This document shows positions 17,612-26,200 of a stretch of 64,000 nt of DNA, one piece after another (position 1 is the stretch's first letter; every line of letters begins with the position of its first letter). The translations under genes were made by a program, and so were the position numbers. Below the pieces are notes generated by a model that saw only the letters and a list, made by a program, of their open reading frames with translations, had not been told where the DNA came from and did no database searches. This DNA comes from Salinigranum marinum (lineage in GTDB: Archaea; Halobacteriota; Halobacteria; Halobacteriales; Haloferacaceae): positions 992,001-1,056,000 of the forward strand of contig NZ_CP100461.1 in NCBI RefSeq assembly GCF_024228675.1, read 5' to 3'.

Positions 17612-18286
17612 CTAACTCTCAAGAGACGAGGAGGTATGCAACCCCCCGTCACTGTTCGTGCCACTTCGCTGTTCACCCTCGAGTGCGCTGGCTAGGAGCT
17701 GGGCCTCCGCCTTCCGTAGGTGCTCGAGGAATGTCGAGTGCGCGATATCAAGCTCTGCCGCGAGCGTTTCGGCATCTGCCGCTCGGGGCCAATCGTAGTA
17801 TCCCTCTGCGAGCGCGAGCGTGACGACCTCGGTCTGTCGGTCTGACAGCAGCGTCTCTGACGAGTTGTACGGTAACAACTGCATGACCTCGACCGATCCG
17901 AACTCTCGAAGCTCTTGGACGATGTTCCGAAGGTCGTCCCGACGATAGACGACGATATCGAAGATGCGCTCTGTCCCGTTCACGCGGTCCCACCACTGCA
18001 TCATCCCATGGTTATTCCGGATAATCGGCAGCGCACCACACGAGCGCTTCGTGAGTTTCACGTGGGTTCCACCGACCCGGTCGACGGTGCGGACCTGCTC
18101 CGATGCCTCGAACAACCGCACGAACTCGTCGACGTTGTCCCCGGCATCGATAACAAACTTGATGTGCTCGTCGTCAATCACCTCCTCGTAGTTGACCGTG
18201 AACGCTGTATCCCAGCGGGCAGTCACCTCACTTAGGATACAGTCCGTCTCCATATCGAGGTAGAGTTTCGCACGAAGCATTCGCAT
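17612..18286 (-). CDS. HTH_10 (bacterio-opsin activator family) transcriptional regulator of the ABC cluster
   Basis: 224 residues. The N-terminal domain of about 150 residues is of the short Bat-family kind, without PAS or GAF domains. The C-terminal HTH_10 reads LLSDRQTEVVTLALAEGYYD then ETLAAELDIAHSTFLEHLRK (about residues 147-200). It lies directly upstream of, and in the same direction as, the transporter genes, with 138 bases between, so it probably controls them in response to the substrate. The ATG at 18286 is used; a second Met two codons on is equally possible. Confidence 0.9.
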   Translation of the reverse strand: MRMLRAKLYLDMETDCILSEVTARWDTAFTVNYEEVIDDEHIKFVIDAGDNVDEFVRLFEASEQVRTVDRVGGTHVKLTKRSCGALPIIRNNHGMMQWWDRVNGTERIFDIVVYRRDDLRNIVQELREFGSVEVMQLLPYNSSETLLSDRQTEVVTLALAEGYYDWPRAADAETLAAELDIAHSTFLEHLRKAEAQLLASALEGEQRSGTNSDGGLHTSSSLES

Positions 18287-18329
18287 ACGCTGGACGCCGA
18301 ACGCAAATGAGTGTTTCCAGAAACGTCGA

Positions 18330-18653
18330 GGTTCGACCTCGAAGACTTACCATCCAACTGTCCTGGGACTTGGCGCTATCCTGAACTGGAATTCGGAGTA
18401 CACTGTTTTTTGTGTCGACCCAGTCGACCGAGGCCTTGCCGACTTCGACCAGTCGGAGTTCGGCATCCAAACTGGTCCAAACCAACGAAGGCACTTTCCA
18501 ACTATTCGCGCGCTCCCAATCTGTCCGAGTAACCTCGGACTTCGGCCTCTCGAACCGTTGGGCGAGATACTGCTTCCATCGGTCGCGTTCACTGGGAGTT
18601 ACGTTCGAGTTGAGGTCCCCTGGCAATACTGCTAACCGCCAGACAGCGGTCTA
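18330..18653 (-). pseudogene. Tyrosine-type integrase (phage/XerD-like) fragment
   Basis: About 105 codons read like the start of the catalytic domain of haloarchaeal integrases: PSERDRWKQYLAQRF, WERANSWKVPSLVWTSLDA, ELRLVEV with the first catalytic Arg, then VLRIPVQDSAKSQDSWMVSL. The N-terminal core-binding domain is cut by an in-frame TAG just before 18653, and the C-terminal part with the His-x-x-Arg and Tyr residues is missing. Its position 92 bases from the 3' end of tRNA-Glu fits a tRNA-targeting element. Confidence 0.82.
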
Positions 18654-18745
18654 TTCTCCAGCTCTTCCGAATCCACTTGCCCTGTGCCATCGGTGGATAT
18701 GACCATCGGTCACAGTCGAAACCCGGAGACGGCGGCAGGAAGGGA

Positions 18746-18820
18746 TGCTCCGTCAGGGATTCGAACCCTGGTCCTTGCCGTGAGAGGGCAAGATGATTGG
18801 CCGGACTACACCAACGGAGC
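18746..18820 (-). tRNA. tRNA-Glu (anticodon CTC)
   Basis: 75 nucleotides. Acceptor stem GCTCCGT pairs with ACGGAGC, followed by discriminator A at 18746. The anticodon stem TTGCC/GGCAA encloses loop CTCTCAC, giving anticodon CTC. The T arm contains GGTTCGAATCC. CCA is not encoded. A T-rich box (GGTTTTACC region, about 18845-18853) lies at promoter distance upstream. Its 3' end borders the integrase relic. Confidence 0.95.
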
Positions 18821-19372
18821 GTATCTGAAAAATACGTTGAGACAGGTAAAACAGTTCCGTTTCATCGCCACCGTGCGGCGGTTTGACGCACCGGCGGTGG
18901 ACTCCTCGCACGCGAATCACCGGGCGTCCTCACCACGCCGGCTCAGTCGCGGCGACGGGGGGCGACGCCCGGCAGGATCGCTTCCCTGTGGCGCGTGTAC
19001 GGCGTCGCGTAGTCGGTTCGCCTCGGCGGCGCACACCCCGCGTCCGTCGTCGATGGTGTCGGTCCGTCGCGGGTCGCGGGGGTCCTGTCGGGCAAGATCG
19101 GGACCAGGGGCTGAACGTCGGTCGTCGGGCGATTCATCCCGGTGTCGGTCGGCTCGAAACTCATGTGTTCGGTGGGTTGTCGTCGGTCGGTCGAAGTCGG
19201 TGCGTATCGGCCGGAGTGGCACACGTCCGGGGTCGAGAACTAGTCGCGTCCCGATACGGACTCGGTCATCGTGAGTCGTCCAACGTCCCGAACCCACATC
19301 AATCTTAATGATCGTTCATGATATGCGACGCGCGTGGGAGAACCTGAAGTACCCCGCGCGTGAGGCGGTGAT
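18821..19372. other. Intergenic region between tRNA-Glu and the SDR gene
   Basis: About 550 bases. A leftward frame from 19164 (73 codons, Pro/Thr/Arg-rich) has no promoter box at the expected distance and no recognisable family, so it is not annotated. At about 19300-19312 an ATCTTAATG box could drive the SDR gene, giving a leader of about 40 bases. Confidence 0.4.
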
Positions 19373-20104
19373 GTGCACGATCTATCGACACGAACGGTCC
19401 TGGTGACCGGCGCGAGTTCGGGTATCGGCGAGGCGACGGCACACGCGTTCGCCCGCGAGGGCGCGTCGGTCGCGCTGGCGGCCCGACGCGCGGGCCGCCT
19501 CGAGGAGATCGCCGCCGACCTCGCGGCGTACGACGTCGAGACGCTCGTCGTGCCGACCGACGTGCGCGACGAGAGCCAGGTGGCGACGATGATCGACCGG
19601 ACCGTCGACGCGTTCGGCACGCTCGACGTCCTCGTGAACAACGCCGGCCTCGGACGGGGGTCGGACGTGGAGTCGCTGTCGACCGACCAGTACCGCCAGA
19701 TGATGGACACTAACGTCGACGGCTGCTTCTTCGCGACGCGCGCGGCGCTTCCGCACCTCCGCGACGCCGACGGCACGCTCGTCTTCGTGGGGAGTTTCGC
19801 CGGTCAGTACCCCCGCGGTTTCAACCCGGTGTACGCGGCGAGCAAGTGGTGGCTCCGCGGCTTCGCCCACAGCGTCGCCGCCCAGGTGGGCGAGTTGGGC
19901 GTTGGCGTCACGGTCGTCAACCCCAGCGAGGTCCGCACGGAGTTCGGGAGCGAGGACGGCGACCCGTTCGAAGAGCGGTTCGACGCCGGGGAGGTCACAG
20001 AACCCGAGGAGGTTGCAGACGCCATCCTCTTCGCCGCGCGCCAGGACGGCTCGACGGTCCAGGAACTCGACATCTACCGTCGCGACAAGTTCAGCGAGAT
20101 CTAA
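19373..20104 (+). CDS. Short-chain dehydrogenase/reductase
   Basis: 243 residues. Classical SDR: the nucleotide-binding TGASSGIGEATA at residues 11-22, RRAG (NADP preference is possible), DVLVNNAGLGRG, catalytic Ser in FVGSFAG, and YAASK with the catalytic Tyr and Lys. It ends with the typical PEEVADAILFAA. The substrate is unknown. The sequence before the ATG, GAGGCGGTG, could act as a Shine-Dalgarno site, in contrast to the many leaderless genes here. It stands alone and is convergent with the MOSC gene. Confidence 0.93.
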   Translation: MHDLSTRTVLVTGASSGIGEATAHAFAREGASVALAARRAGRLEEIAADLAAYDVETLVVPTDVRDESQVATMIDRTVDAFGTLDVLVNNAGLGRGSDVESLSTDQYRQMMDTNVDGCFFATRAALPHLRDADGTLVFVGSFAGQYPRGFNPVYAASKWWLRGFAHSVAAQVGELGVGVTVVNPSEVRTEFGSEDGDPFEERFDAGEVTEPEEVADAILFAARQDGSTVQELDIYRRDKFSEI

Positions 20105-20167
20105 TCTGAGCTGATCTGCGCCCTGAGCTGATCTGATCTGTGCCCGCCCGACGACGCCTCGCGACCG

Positions 20168-21004
20168 CTACCCGTCGATGGCCCGCGTCTCGCCGACCGT
20201 GACCGGGTCGCCGACGACCAGTTCCCGGGTTTCGGCGTCACCGTCGACGCACGTGTTGACCATCAGCCGGAACTGGTGGTCGAACCAGTCCCCGCCGCTC
20301 CACGGCGGCATCGTCTCCCGGCGACGCTCGACGAACCGTTCGCGGAAACCGTCGGTCTCCGCGCCGGTGTCGGGGTCGCGGGAGGGGACGACGCAGCGCT
20401 GACACGGGTTCACGCCCGCGAACTCGACGCCGCCGATCGAGAAGGAGACGACGTGGTCGCGGTCGGCGAAGAGCCGGTCCTCCCAGAACGCCGGCACGCC
20501 GCCGAGTTCGAGGTTCGCACGGAGCCGTCGCCGCATCCCCTCGGCGGTGATCGACGGGAACCACGAGGCCACCTCTTCGATCGTCGCCGTCGAGACCACG
20601 GTCGGGCCCGCGGCCGCGGTGTCGTCGGGGAAGCCGCCCGCGTCGTCCCGCCGGAGGGAGACGGGGTAGCCGAAGTACGCCGAGAGCCACTCCGTGATAT
20701 CGTCGCGGTCGCCGGCGTTTGCATCCTCGTTCCCGTCCGCACCGAGCGCGAACGTCCGTTCCGTCCGATCGGGAGCCGACAGCCGAAGCGTTCGCCGATC
20801 GGGGTCGAACGCGCTGTCGAGCCGGTGGATCGCCCGTTCGCGCTTGCCGTTGACGTACGCGCCGTCGGCGTCGACGAGCGCGTACTCGCGGTCGAGTTCG
20901 AGCCCCTCACCCGCGAAGCCGGTGCGGTCGCGTTCGAGCCCGTCGAGCGACTTGACCGGGTAGACGGTGATGCGGGCGAGGTGTGGGTCGCCGTCGGCGG
21001 TCAC
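20168..21004 (-). CDS. MOSC domain protein with MOSC N-terminal beta-barrel (mARC/YcbX-like)
   Basis: 278 residues from a GTG at 21004. The N-terminal part ITVYPVKSLDGLERDR with LELDREYALVDADG is the MOSC_N barrel. The C-terminal MOSC domain carries FAGVNPCQRCVVPSRDPDTG, whose cysteine would ligate a molybdenum cofactor, and ends in a beta-rich tail. Relatives reduce N-hydroxylated compounds or transfer sulfur to molybdenum cofactor; the activity here is inferred only. The GTG overlaps the proteasome alpha stop codon (GTGA), so the two genes are co-translated. Confidence 0.88.
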   Translation of the reverse strand: MTADGDPHLARITVYPVKSLDGLERDRTGFAGEGLELDREYALVDADGAYVNGKRERAIHRLDSAFDPDRRTLRLSAPDRTERTFALGADGNEDANAGDRDDITEWLSAYFGYPVSLRRDDAGGFPDDTAAAGPTVVSTATIEEVASWFPSITAEGMRRRLRANLELGGVPAFWEDRLFADRDHVVSFSIGGVEFAGVNPCQRCVVPSRDPDTGAETDGFRERFVERRRETMPPWSGGDWFDHQFRLMVNTCVDGDAETRELVVGDPVTVGETRAIDG

Positions 21005-21732
21005 TCGCTGTCGGCGTCGTCGGGCTGGAGTTCGGCGAGCACGTCGCCCACCTCCTCGACGGAGAGGTGCCGGTAACCCTCGCTCGTCACGACGGCGACG
21101 CTGGCCTCCTCGGGAGCGAGGGAGTCGACGCCGGTGAGCAACGCCTCGATGGCGAGCGTCACGGCGTCGTCGACGGAGAGTTCGGTCGTCCACTCGTCTT
21201 CGAGGAACTCCTGAATCTCGCCTCGGGAGCCGCCGATGGCGACCGCCTTCCACTCCTGGGGCGTGCCGGAGGGGTCGGTCGCGAACAGCCCCGCCTCGTC
21301 GCCGTCCATCCCGCCGATGAGCAGCGACGCGCCGTACGGCCGGGTGCCGCCGAACTGCGTGCTCTCTTGGATGTCGTCGGTGAGCGCCTTGGTGAGCGTC
21401 TCCAGCCCGATCGGTTCGCCGTAGCGCAGGCGGTTGGTCTGACACTCCAGTCGCGCGTCGTCGACGAGCTGGCGGGCGTCGGCGACGTGGCCGGCGCTGG
21501 CGGCCCCGATCCGGTCGTCGAGTTTGTGGAGCTTCTCGACGCTCTCGGTCTCCATGAGCGACGAACTCGTCCGAGTCTGTGCGGCGAGAACGACCCCGTC
21601 GGACGCGCGAACGCCGACGGCGGGTGCGCCACGCTTGACTGCCTCGCGCGCGTACTCGACCTGGTAGATCCGGCCGTCCGGCGAGAACAGCGACGTCCCC
21701 CGGTCGTACGCCTGCTGGTCGTTGCGCTTCAT
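21001..21732 (-). CDS. Proteasome alpha subunit (alpha-2-like)
   Basis: 243 residues from the ATG at 21732. The alpha-type N-terminal helix is present (QQAYDRGTSLFSPDGRIYQV, then EYAREAVKRG), with SAGHVADARQLVDDAR and LRYGEPIGLETLTK. It lacks the N-terminal threonine of beta subunits, so it forms the outer gate ring of the 20S proteasome. The start MKRNDQQAYDRGTSLFSP looks more like the second alpha subunit (PsmA2/PsmC) of haloarchaea than alpha-1. The C-terminal ADSE tail is acidic. The MOSC gene follows with overlapping codons. Confidence 0.92.
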   Translation of the reverse strand: MKRNDQQAYDRGTSLFSPDGRIYQVEYAREAVKRGAPAVGVRASDGVVLAAQTRTSSSLMETESVEKLHKLDDRIGAASAGHVADARQLVDDARLECQTNRLRYGEPIGLETLTKALTDDIQESTQFGGTRPYGASLLIGGMDGDEAGLFATDPSGTPQEWKAVAIGGSRGEIQEFLEDEWTTELSVDDAVTLAIEALLTGVDSLAPEEASVAVVTSEGYRHLSVEEVGDVLAELQPDDADSE

Positions 21733-21918
21733 TACCATCCTTTCGGCCCTACGCACGGATAAAGGCTCCCGAGGCGGCGGCGGTACCCGTCTCCGACGGC
21801 GTTTAATCCCTGCACCAGCCTCACGACCGCCACCCCCCGCACGAGGCCTGTCGTCAGTCAGTGCCGGCTGTCGCCTCCCGGGGCGGCGACGACCAGCACA
21901 CGGTGACGACAGACCGTC

Positions 21919-22110
21919 TCAGCCGTCGTCGAGGACGGTCACCTCGGCGTCCGGCGCGTTCTGCTTGACGCTCTCGAGCCCCTGCCGCGCCTTCTGTCTA
22001 GACGCGTACCCCTCGCCACAGTCGGCGAGCACGTTGCCGTTGTCGTGGACGAGCCGCCAGCGGTGGTCGCCGGCGCGGTCGACGTACAGTTCGAACCTCG
22101 CCTTGCTCAT
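21919..22110 (-). CDS. Small YegP/HVO_2922-type protein (DUF1508-like)
   Basis: 63 residues from the ATG at 22110: KARFELYVDRAGDHRWRLVH, then GNVLADCGEGYASRQKA and a terminal VTVLDD. This is one copy of the DUF1508 beta-beta-alpha unit. The family is abundant in haloarchaea, of unknown function, and forms dimers in bacterial relatives. It is divergent from sufB; the intervening 173 bases hold a GTATAT box at about 22220. Confidence 0.85.
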   Translation of the reverse strand: MSKARFELYVDRAGDHRWRLVHDNGNVLADCGEGYASRQKARQGLESVKQNAPDAEVTVLDDG

Positions 22111-22283
22111 GCCCGCCGTTCGACACGAACGCTGAAAAGGCCTCCTGCCACGCTCCCCGAGGTGCGAGGTCGCGGCGGCCCAGCCGGCGCTCTGGCTCAC
22201 GATACGTTCACGGTTCGTTCGTATATCTCCTCTCGAATCACGAATCCAGATAAGGTGATAAGCTCTCGGCACCGAGTGGGAGC

Positions 22284-23717
22284 ATGAGTACCCGCAAGGA
22301 GGAACACTTCAAAGAGACGGACGCACAGGCGCGCTTCGAGTTCAGAAAGGAACAGCGCGCGGCGTTCGTCGCCGACAAGGGGCTGACCGAGGAGACGGTG
22401 CGCCTCATCTCCGCGGACAAGGGCGAACCGGAGTGGATGCTCCAGCGCCGCCTGCGCGCGCTGCGGACGTTCGACGCCATGCCGATGCCTACCGGGTGGC
22501 CGAACCAGCCCGACCTCTCGGACGTCGACGTCGACGCCATCGTCCCGTACATCCGGCCCGACGTCGAGGTCCGCGGCGGCGTCCGCGACTGGAACGACCT
22601 CCCGGAAGACATCAAGGACACGTTCGACAAACTGGGGATCCCCGAGGCAGAGAAGAACGCGCTCTCGGGGGTCGGCGCACAGTACGAGTCCGAGATCGTC
22701 TACCAGAACATGCGCGAGGAGTGGGAGTCGCTCGGCGTGGTGTTCATGGACATGGACAGGGCGGTCAGGGAACACCCGGAACTCGTCGAGGAGTACTTCA
22801 TGACGAAGTGCGTCCCGCCCACCGACAACAAGTTCGCCGCCCTCCACGGCGCGATCTGGTCGGGCGGGTCGTTCGTCTACGTCCCCGAGGGGGTCCACCT
22901 TGACATGCCCATCCAGGCGTACTTCCGGATGAACTCGGCGGGCATGGGCCAGTTCGAGCACACGCTCATCGTCGCCGAGGAGGGGAGCGAGGTCCACTAC
23001 ATCGAGGGTTGTTCCGCGCCCAAGTACTCCGCGTTCAACCTTCACTCCGGCTGCGTGGAGGTGTTCGTGAAGGAGGACGCTCACGTCCAGTACTCGACAG
23101 TGCAGAATTGGTCGAAGAACACGTACAACCTCAACACCAAGCGCGCCATCGTCGGGAAGAACGGACGGATGGAGTGGATCTCGGGCTCGATGGGCTCGAA
23201 GGCCACCATGCTCTACCCGGCGACGATCCTCAACGGGCGCGGTGCCTCGGACAACCACATCACAATCGCGTTCGCCTCGCGCGGGCAGGACATCGACACG
23301 GGTGCGAAAGTGTACCACAACGCTCCCGAGACGAAGTCGACGATCGTCTCGAAGTCGATCGCACGCGAGGGGGGCCGTACGAACTACCGGGGCCTGGTCC
23401 GCATCGCCGACGGCGCACACGACTCGTCGTGCACCGTCGAGTGTGACGCGCTGATGTTCGACAACGACTCGCTCTCGGATACGATGCCCCACATCGAGAT
23501 CATGGAAGAGCGCGTCGACGTGGCCCACGAGGCCACCGTGGGCAAGATCGGCGACGAAGACGTCTTCTACCTCCAGTCGCGCGGGCTGGGCGACGACGAC
23601 GCCAAGCAGCTGATCGTCTCGGGCTTCATCGAGCCCATCACGAGGGAGCTCCCGATCGAGTACGCGGTCGAACTCAATCGGCTGGTGGAACTGGAGATGG
23701 AAGGCAGCCTCGGCTGA
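22284..23717 (+). CDS. sufB: Fe-S cluster assembly scaffold SufB
   Basis: 477 residues, the usual length. SufB is the scaffold on which the SufBCD complex builds iron-sulfur clusters. The N-terminal WMLQRRLRALRTFDAMP, AIWSGGSFVYVPEGV, and beta-helix TNYRGLVRIADGA are typical. The expected active-site Cys is present in TVECDALMF (Cys387), and the later conserved His in VAHEATVGKIG. Neither SufC nor SufD lies in the surrounding sequence, although these are usually neighbours. It may be a separate copy, or this lineage may have split the operon. Confidence 0.95.
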   Translation: MSTRKEEHFKETDAQARFEFRKEQRAAFVADKGLTEETVRLISADKGEPEWMLQRRLRALRTFDAMPMPTGWPNQPDLSDVDVDAIVPYIRPDVEVRGGVRDWNDLPEDIKDTFDKLGIPEAEKNALSGVGAQYESEIVYQNMREEWESLGVVFMDMDRAVREHPELVEEYFMTKCVPPTDNKFAALHGAIWSGGSFVYVPEGVHLDMPIQAYFRMNSAGMGQFEHTLIVAEEGSEVHYIEGCSAPKYSAFNLHSGCVEVFVKEDAHVQYSTVQNWSKNTYNLNTKRAIVGKNGRMEWISGSMGSKATMLYPATILNGRGASDNHITIAFASRGQDIDTGAKVYHNAPETKSTIVSKSIAREGGRTNYRGLVRIADGAHDSSCTVECDALMFDNDSLSDTMPHIEIMEERVDVAHEATVGKIGDEDVFYLQSRGLGDDDAKQLIVSGFIEPITRELPIEYAVELNRLVELEMEGSLG

Positions 23718-23732
23718 TTCCGCAGGTCAACG

Positions 23733-26120
23733 TCAACCCTCGAAGAAGGCGTCGACGAGCTTTCCTTCGGCCGCACGGAGGTGCTGGTGGTAGGTGGCGG
23801 GGGCCACGCCGAGCGCCTCGGCGAGTTCCTGTGCCGTACTCCCGCGGCGCGGCCAGTCGTAGTAACCGCCCGCCCGGGCCGCCCGGAGCGCGGCGAGCTG
23901 TTTCTCGGTGAGCGGGCGGGCCGTGTCGCCGCCGGCGTCGGCGACCCGATCGCCGATGGCTCCGTTCGTCCCGCCCGACCGGCGTTCCTGCAGTTTGCGG
24001 ACGAGCGTCGTCTCGGGGTAGTCGTCGCTCACCCTGGCGACGAGCCGTCGCACGTCCGACTCCGTCGGCAGTTCGACAACGAGCCGCCCCTTGCCGTCGG
24101 CCGACGACAGCGTGCGGACGTGAGTGCCCTGTCGTTCGAGGACGAGCGCGGGCGAACTGTCCGCGACGCGCACCTCCAGCCGGAGCGCGTCGTTCGTCGA
24201 GACGACCCGACAGCCGTCGACGGCGTCGACGGCCTCGACGGTCCGCCGAACCTCGTCGTGATCCCAGTCGTCGCGCTCGTCGTCCGGCTCCGTCACGGTG
24301 AGATAACAGGTGTGTCGCCCGTCGGACAGCGGGACGAGCGTCGTCACGGTCACCGTCGCCGAGAGCGCCCGGCTCAGTTCGTTGAACACGTCGTCGGCGT
24401 CGCCGACAGTGAACTCCAGCGAGACCACCTCGTCGACGTGGAGGAGCCGACGGGCCGTCACGGCCGTGATCGCCTTCCCGACCGTCTCGCCGAGGTCGTC
24501 GAGGATATGCTGTTCGCCGCCGACGAGCACCGGCGACCCGTCGGTCCGGTCCGCACCGACGAGCAACACGCCGTGGACCATCCCGGCGTACGCCAGGGGG
24601 AAACAGCCGAAGACGCCGACGTCGACGCCCTCGTGTTCGGACTGAGCGTCCCGCAGGTCCTCCGGCGGCGGGGCGACGACTGACGTCACGCGCCGGGCGG
24701 CGGTGATGAGTTCCCGTTCGAACGTCCCGACGACCGTGGTGGCCGCGGTCGCCGAAAGCCCGGCCGCCGCGGTGACCTCGAACCGCCCGCCGGTCGTCTC
24801 GGTGGCGACGATCGCGTGACGGTAGACGTCGGCGGCGACGAGCCGCTGGCAGACGTCCGAGAGCACCTCTGTCCGGGTGTCCGCGCCGACGATCGCTCGA
24901 TTCACCTCTCGGACGAGGCGGTTGATGTGCGCCAGATGCGCGAGTTCGTCCCGCTGAATCTCGAGCTGACGCTCCCGCTCGACGCGCTCTGTGATGTCGC
25001 GGAGGATCGAGAGATGCTCCCCCGGCCGGATGTTCGCCTGCGCCGAGAAATCCGTGATCCGCACCTCTCCGTCCGGTCGGACGAGTTCGAACTCCCCGCG
25101 CATCGATCCGACGTCGAGGAAGGCATCCCACGCCGCGTCGAAGTCGAACTCCTGGGGGGCGAAATCCCCCGCCGTCTTGCCGAGGAGTTCCTCACGGGGG
25201 AGCCCGTACAGCTCACAGGCCGCGGGGTTGACGTCGAGATACCGCCCGTCGTCGTCGGCGAGCACGAGCGCGTCGAGCGTCCCCTCGAACAGCGCGCGGA
25301 ACCGCGACTCGATTTCCGCGTGCGATCGCTTGCGCTCGACGCGCGCCGAGATGTCGCGGAAGTACACGGAGAGTCCGGTCTCCGAGGGGTACGCACGCGC
25401 CTCGTACCAGCGGTCCTGCGGCTCGAAGTACGTCTCGTACGACACCGGCTCCCCAGTCTGGAGCGCCTCCGGGAAGGCGGAGAACGACTCAGTCGACTCG
25501 GGGGCAGGCGAAAAGTCCCAGAGCCGACTGCCGACGAGCTCCGATCGGGGGGTGCCGAACATCTCGACCGCGTGGTCGTTGGCAGAACTGATCCTGAACT
25601 CGGTGTCGAGCTCGATGAAGCCGTCCGTGATCCGGTCGAGCATTTCGTCGAGTTCGCGCTCCAGCCGCTCGACCTCGGTGACGTCGCGGCAGGCGTACAA
25701 CAGCGCCGCTCGTCCCCGCTCGTCTTCATCCCCGCTCTCGCCGTCGGCCGCGCTCGCGTCCGCCGGCTCGGCGCGATCGGCGGTGTCGCGTCCGGGCGTC
25801 AGTCGCCGCACCGTCACGAGCAGGTGACGCTCGACGCCGTCGGCGTCGGTGACGACCGCGGGGTGGTCGTCGAGGCGTTCCTCGCTCGGGGCGAGCGGGG
25901 CGACCAGTTCGGGACCGAACAGCGACGCGACGGTCTCCGTCTCGCAGACGGTCGCCGCGTCCCGCCCGAGGAGTTCGGCGACGTTCGGCGACACCCACCG
26001 GACGCTCCCGTCGCGCGTCGCCACGAACGCGGTGTCGGGGAGCGACTCCATCGCGAGTCGGTACACGGAGGCCTCGGGGAACGACCCGGGGTCTGTGCCC
26101 GGACCGGAGGGCGAGGTCAT
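23733..26120 (-). CDS. PAS/GAF sensor regulator with HTH_10 (bacterio-opsin activator family)
   Basis: 795 residues from the ATG at 26120. Rough layout: PAS (about 20-115, interrupted by an acidic low-complexity insert), PAS (160-275, ending YPSETGLSVYFRDI), PAS (285-400, with YLDVNPAACELYGLPREELL), GAF (about 415-580), Bat-specific domain, and C-terminal HTH_10 (LTEKQLAALRAARAGGYYDW then AEALGVAPATYHQHLR). It is a one-component sensory transcription factor of the same general design as the 1287-residue protein at 4538-8401. It runs convergently into sufB, 15 bases apart. Ligand and targets are unknown. Confidence 0.9.
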   Translation of the reverse strand: MTSPSGPGTDPGSFPEASVYRLAMESLPDTAFVATRDGSVRWVSPNVAELLGRDAATVCETETVASLFGPELVAPLAPSEERLDDHPAVVTDADGVERHLLVTVRRLTPGRDTADRAEPADASAADGESGDEDERGRAALLYACRDVTEVERLERELDEMLDRITDGFIELDTEFRISSANDHAVEMFGTPRSELVGSRLWDFSPAPESTESFSAFPEALQTGEPVSYETYFEPQDRWYEARAYPSETGLSVYFRDISARVERKRSHAEIESRFRALFEGTLDALVLADDDGRYLDVNPAACELYGLPREELLGKTAGDFAPQEFDFDAAWDAFLDVGSMRGEFELVRPDGEVRITDFSAQANIRPGEHLSILRDITERVERERQLEIQRDELAHLAHINRLVREVNRAIVGADTRTEVLSDVCQRLVAADVYRHAIVATETTGGRFEVTAAAGLSATAATTVVGTFERELITAARRVTSVVAPPPEDLRDAQSEHEGVDVGVFGCFPLAYAGMVHGVLLVGADRTDGSPVLVGGEQHILDDLGETVGKAITAVTARRLLHVDEVVSLEFTVGDADDVFNELSRALSATVTVTTLVPLSDGRHTCYLTVTEPDDERDDWDHDEVRRTVEAVDAVDGCRVVSTNDALRLEVRVADSSPALVLERQGTHVRTLSSADGKGRLVVELPTESDVRRLVARVSDDYPETTLVRKLQERRSGGTNGAIGDRVADAGGDTARPLTEKQLAALRAARAGGYYDWPRRGSTAQELAEALGVAPATYHQHLRAAEGKLVDAFFEG

Positions 26121-26200
26121 GCTCCCCGTTCGCCGCCGATGGGGATACGTCTTCCACCGAAGTGTGTCGGTACCGACGACCGGAACCGCCGAGAACACCG

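Larger units (their letters stand above)
10460..18754. mobile_element. Degraded tRNA-Glu-associated genomic island carrying a catabolic ABC-transport cluster
   Basis: Supporting signs are lower GC than both flanks, a tyrosine-integrase fragment beside the 3' end of a tRNA gene, pseudogenes at both ends, and a 9-base direct repeat of the tRNA end at the far side. Cargo in transcription order (all leftward) is: HTH_10 regulator, solute-binding lipoprotein, two permeases, ATPase, class III CoA-transferase, broken hydantoinase. The precise limits are inferred. Confidence 0.5.

Noticed and set aside
18917-19297. A leftward frame of about 126 codons between tRNA-Glu and the SDR gene
   Set aside because: No promoter box at the right distance; composition is Arg/Pro/Asp-rich as expected for chance frames in GC-rich DNA.
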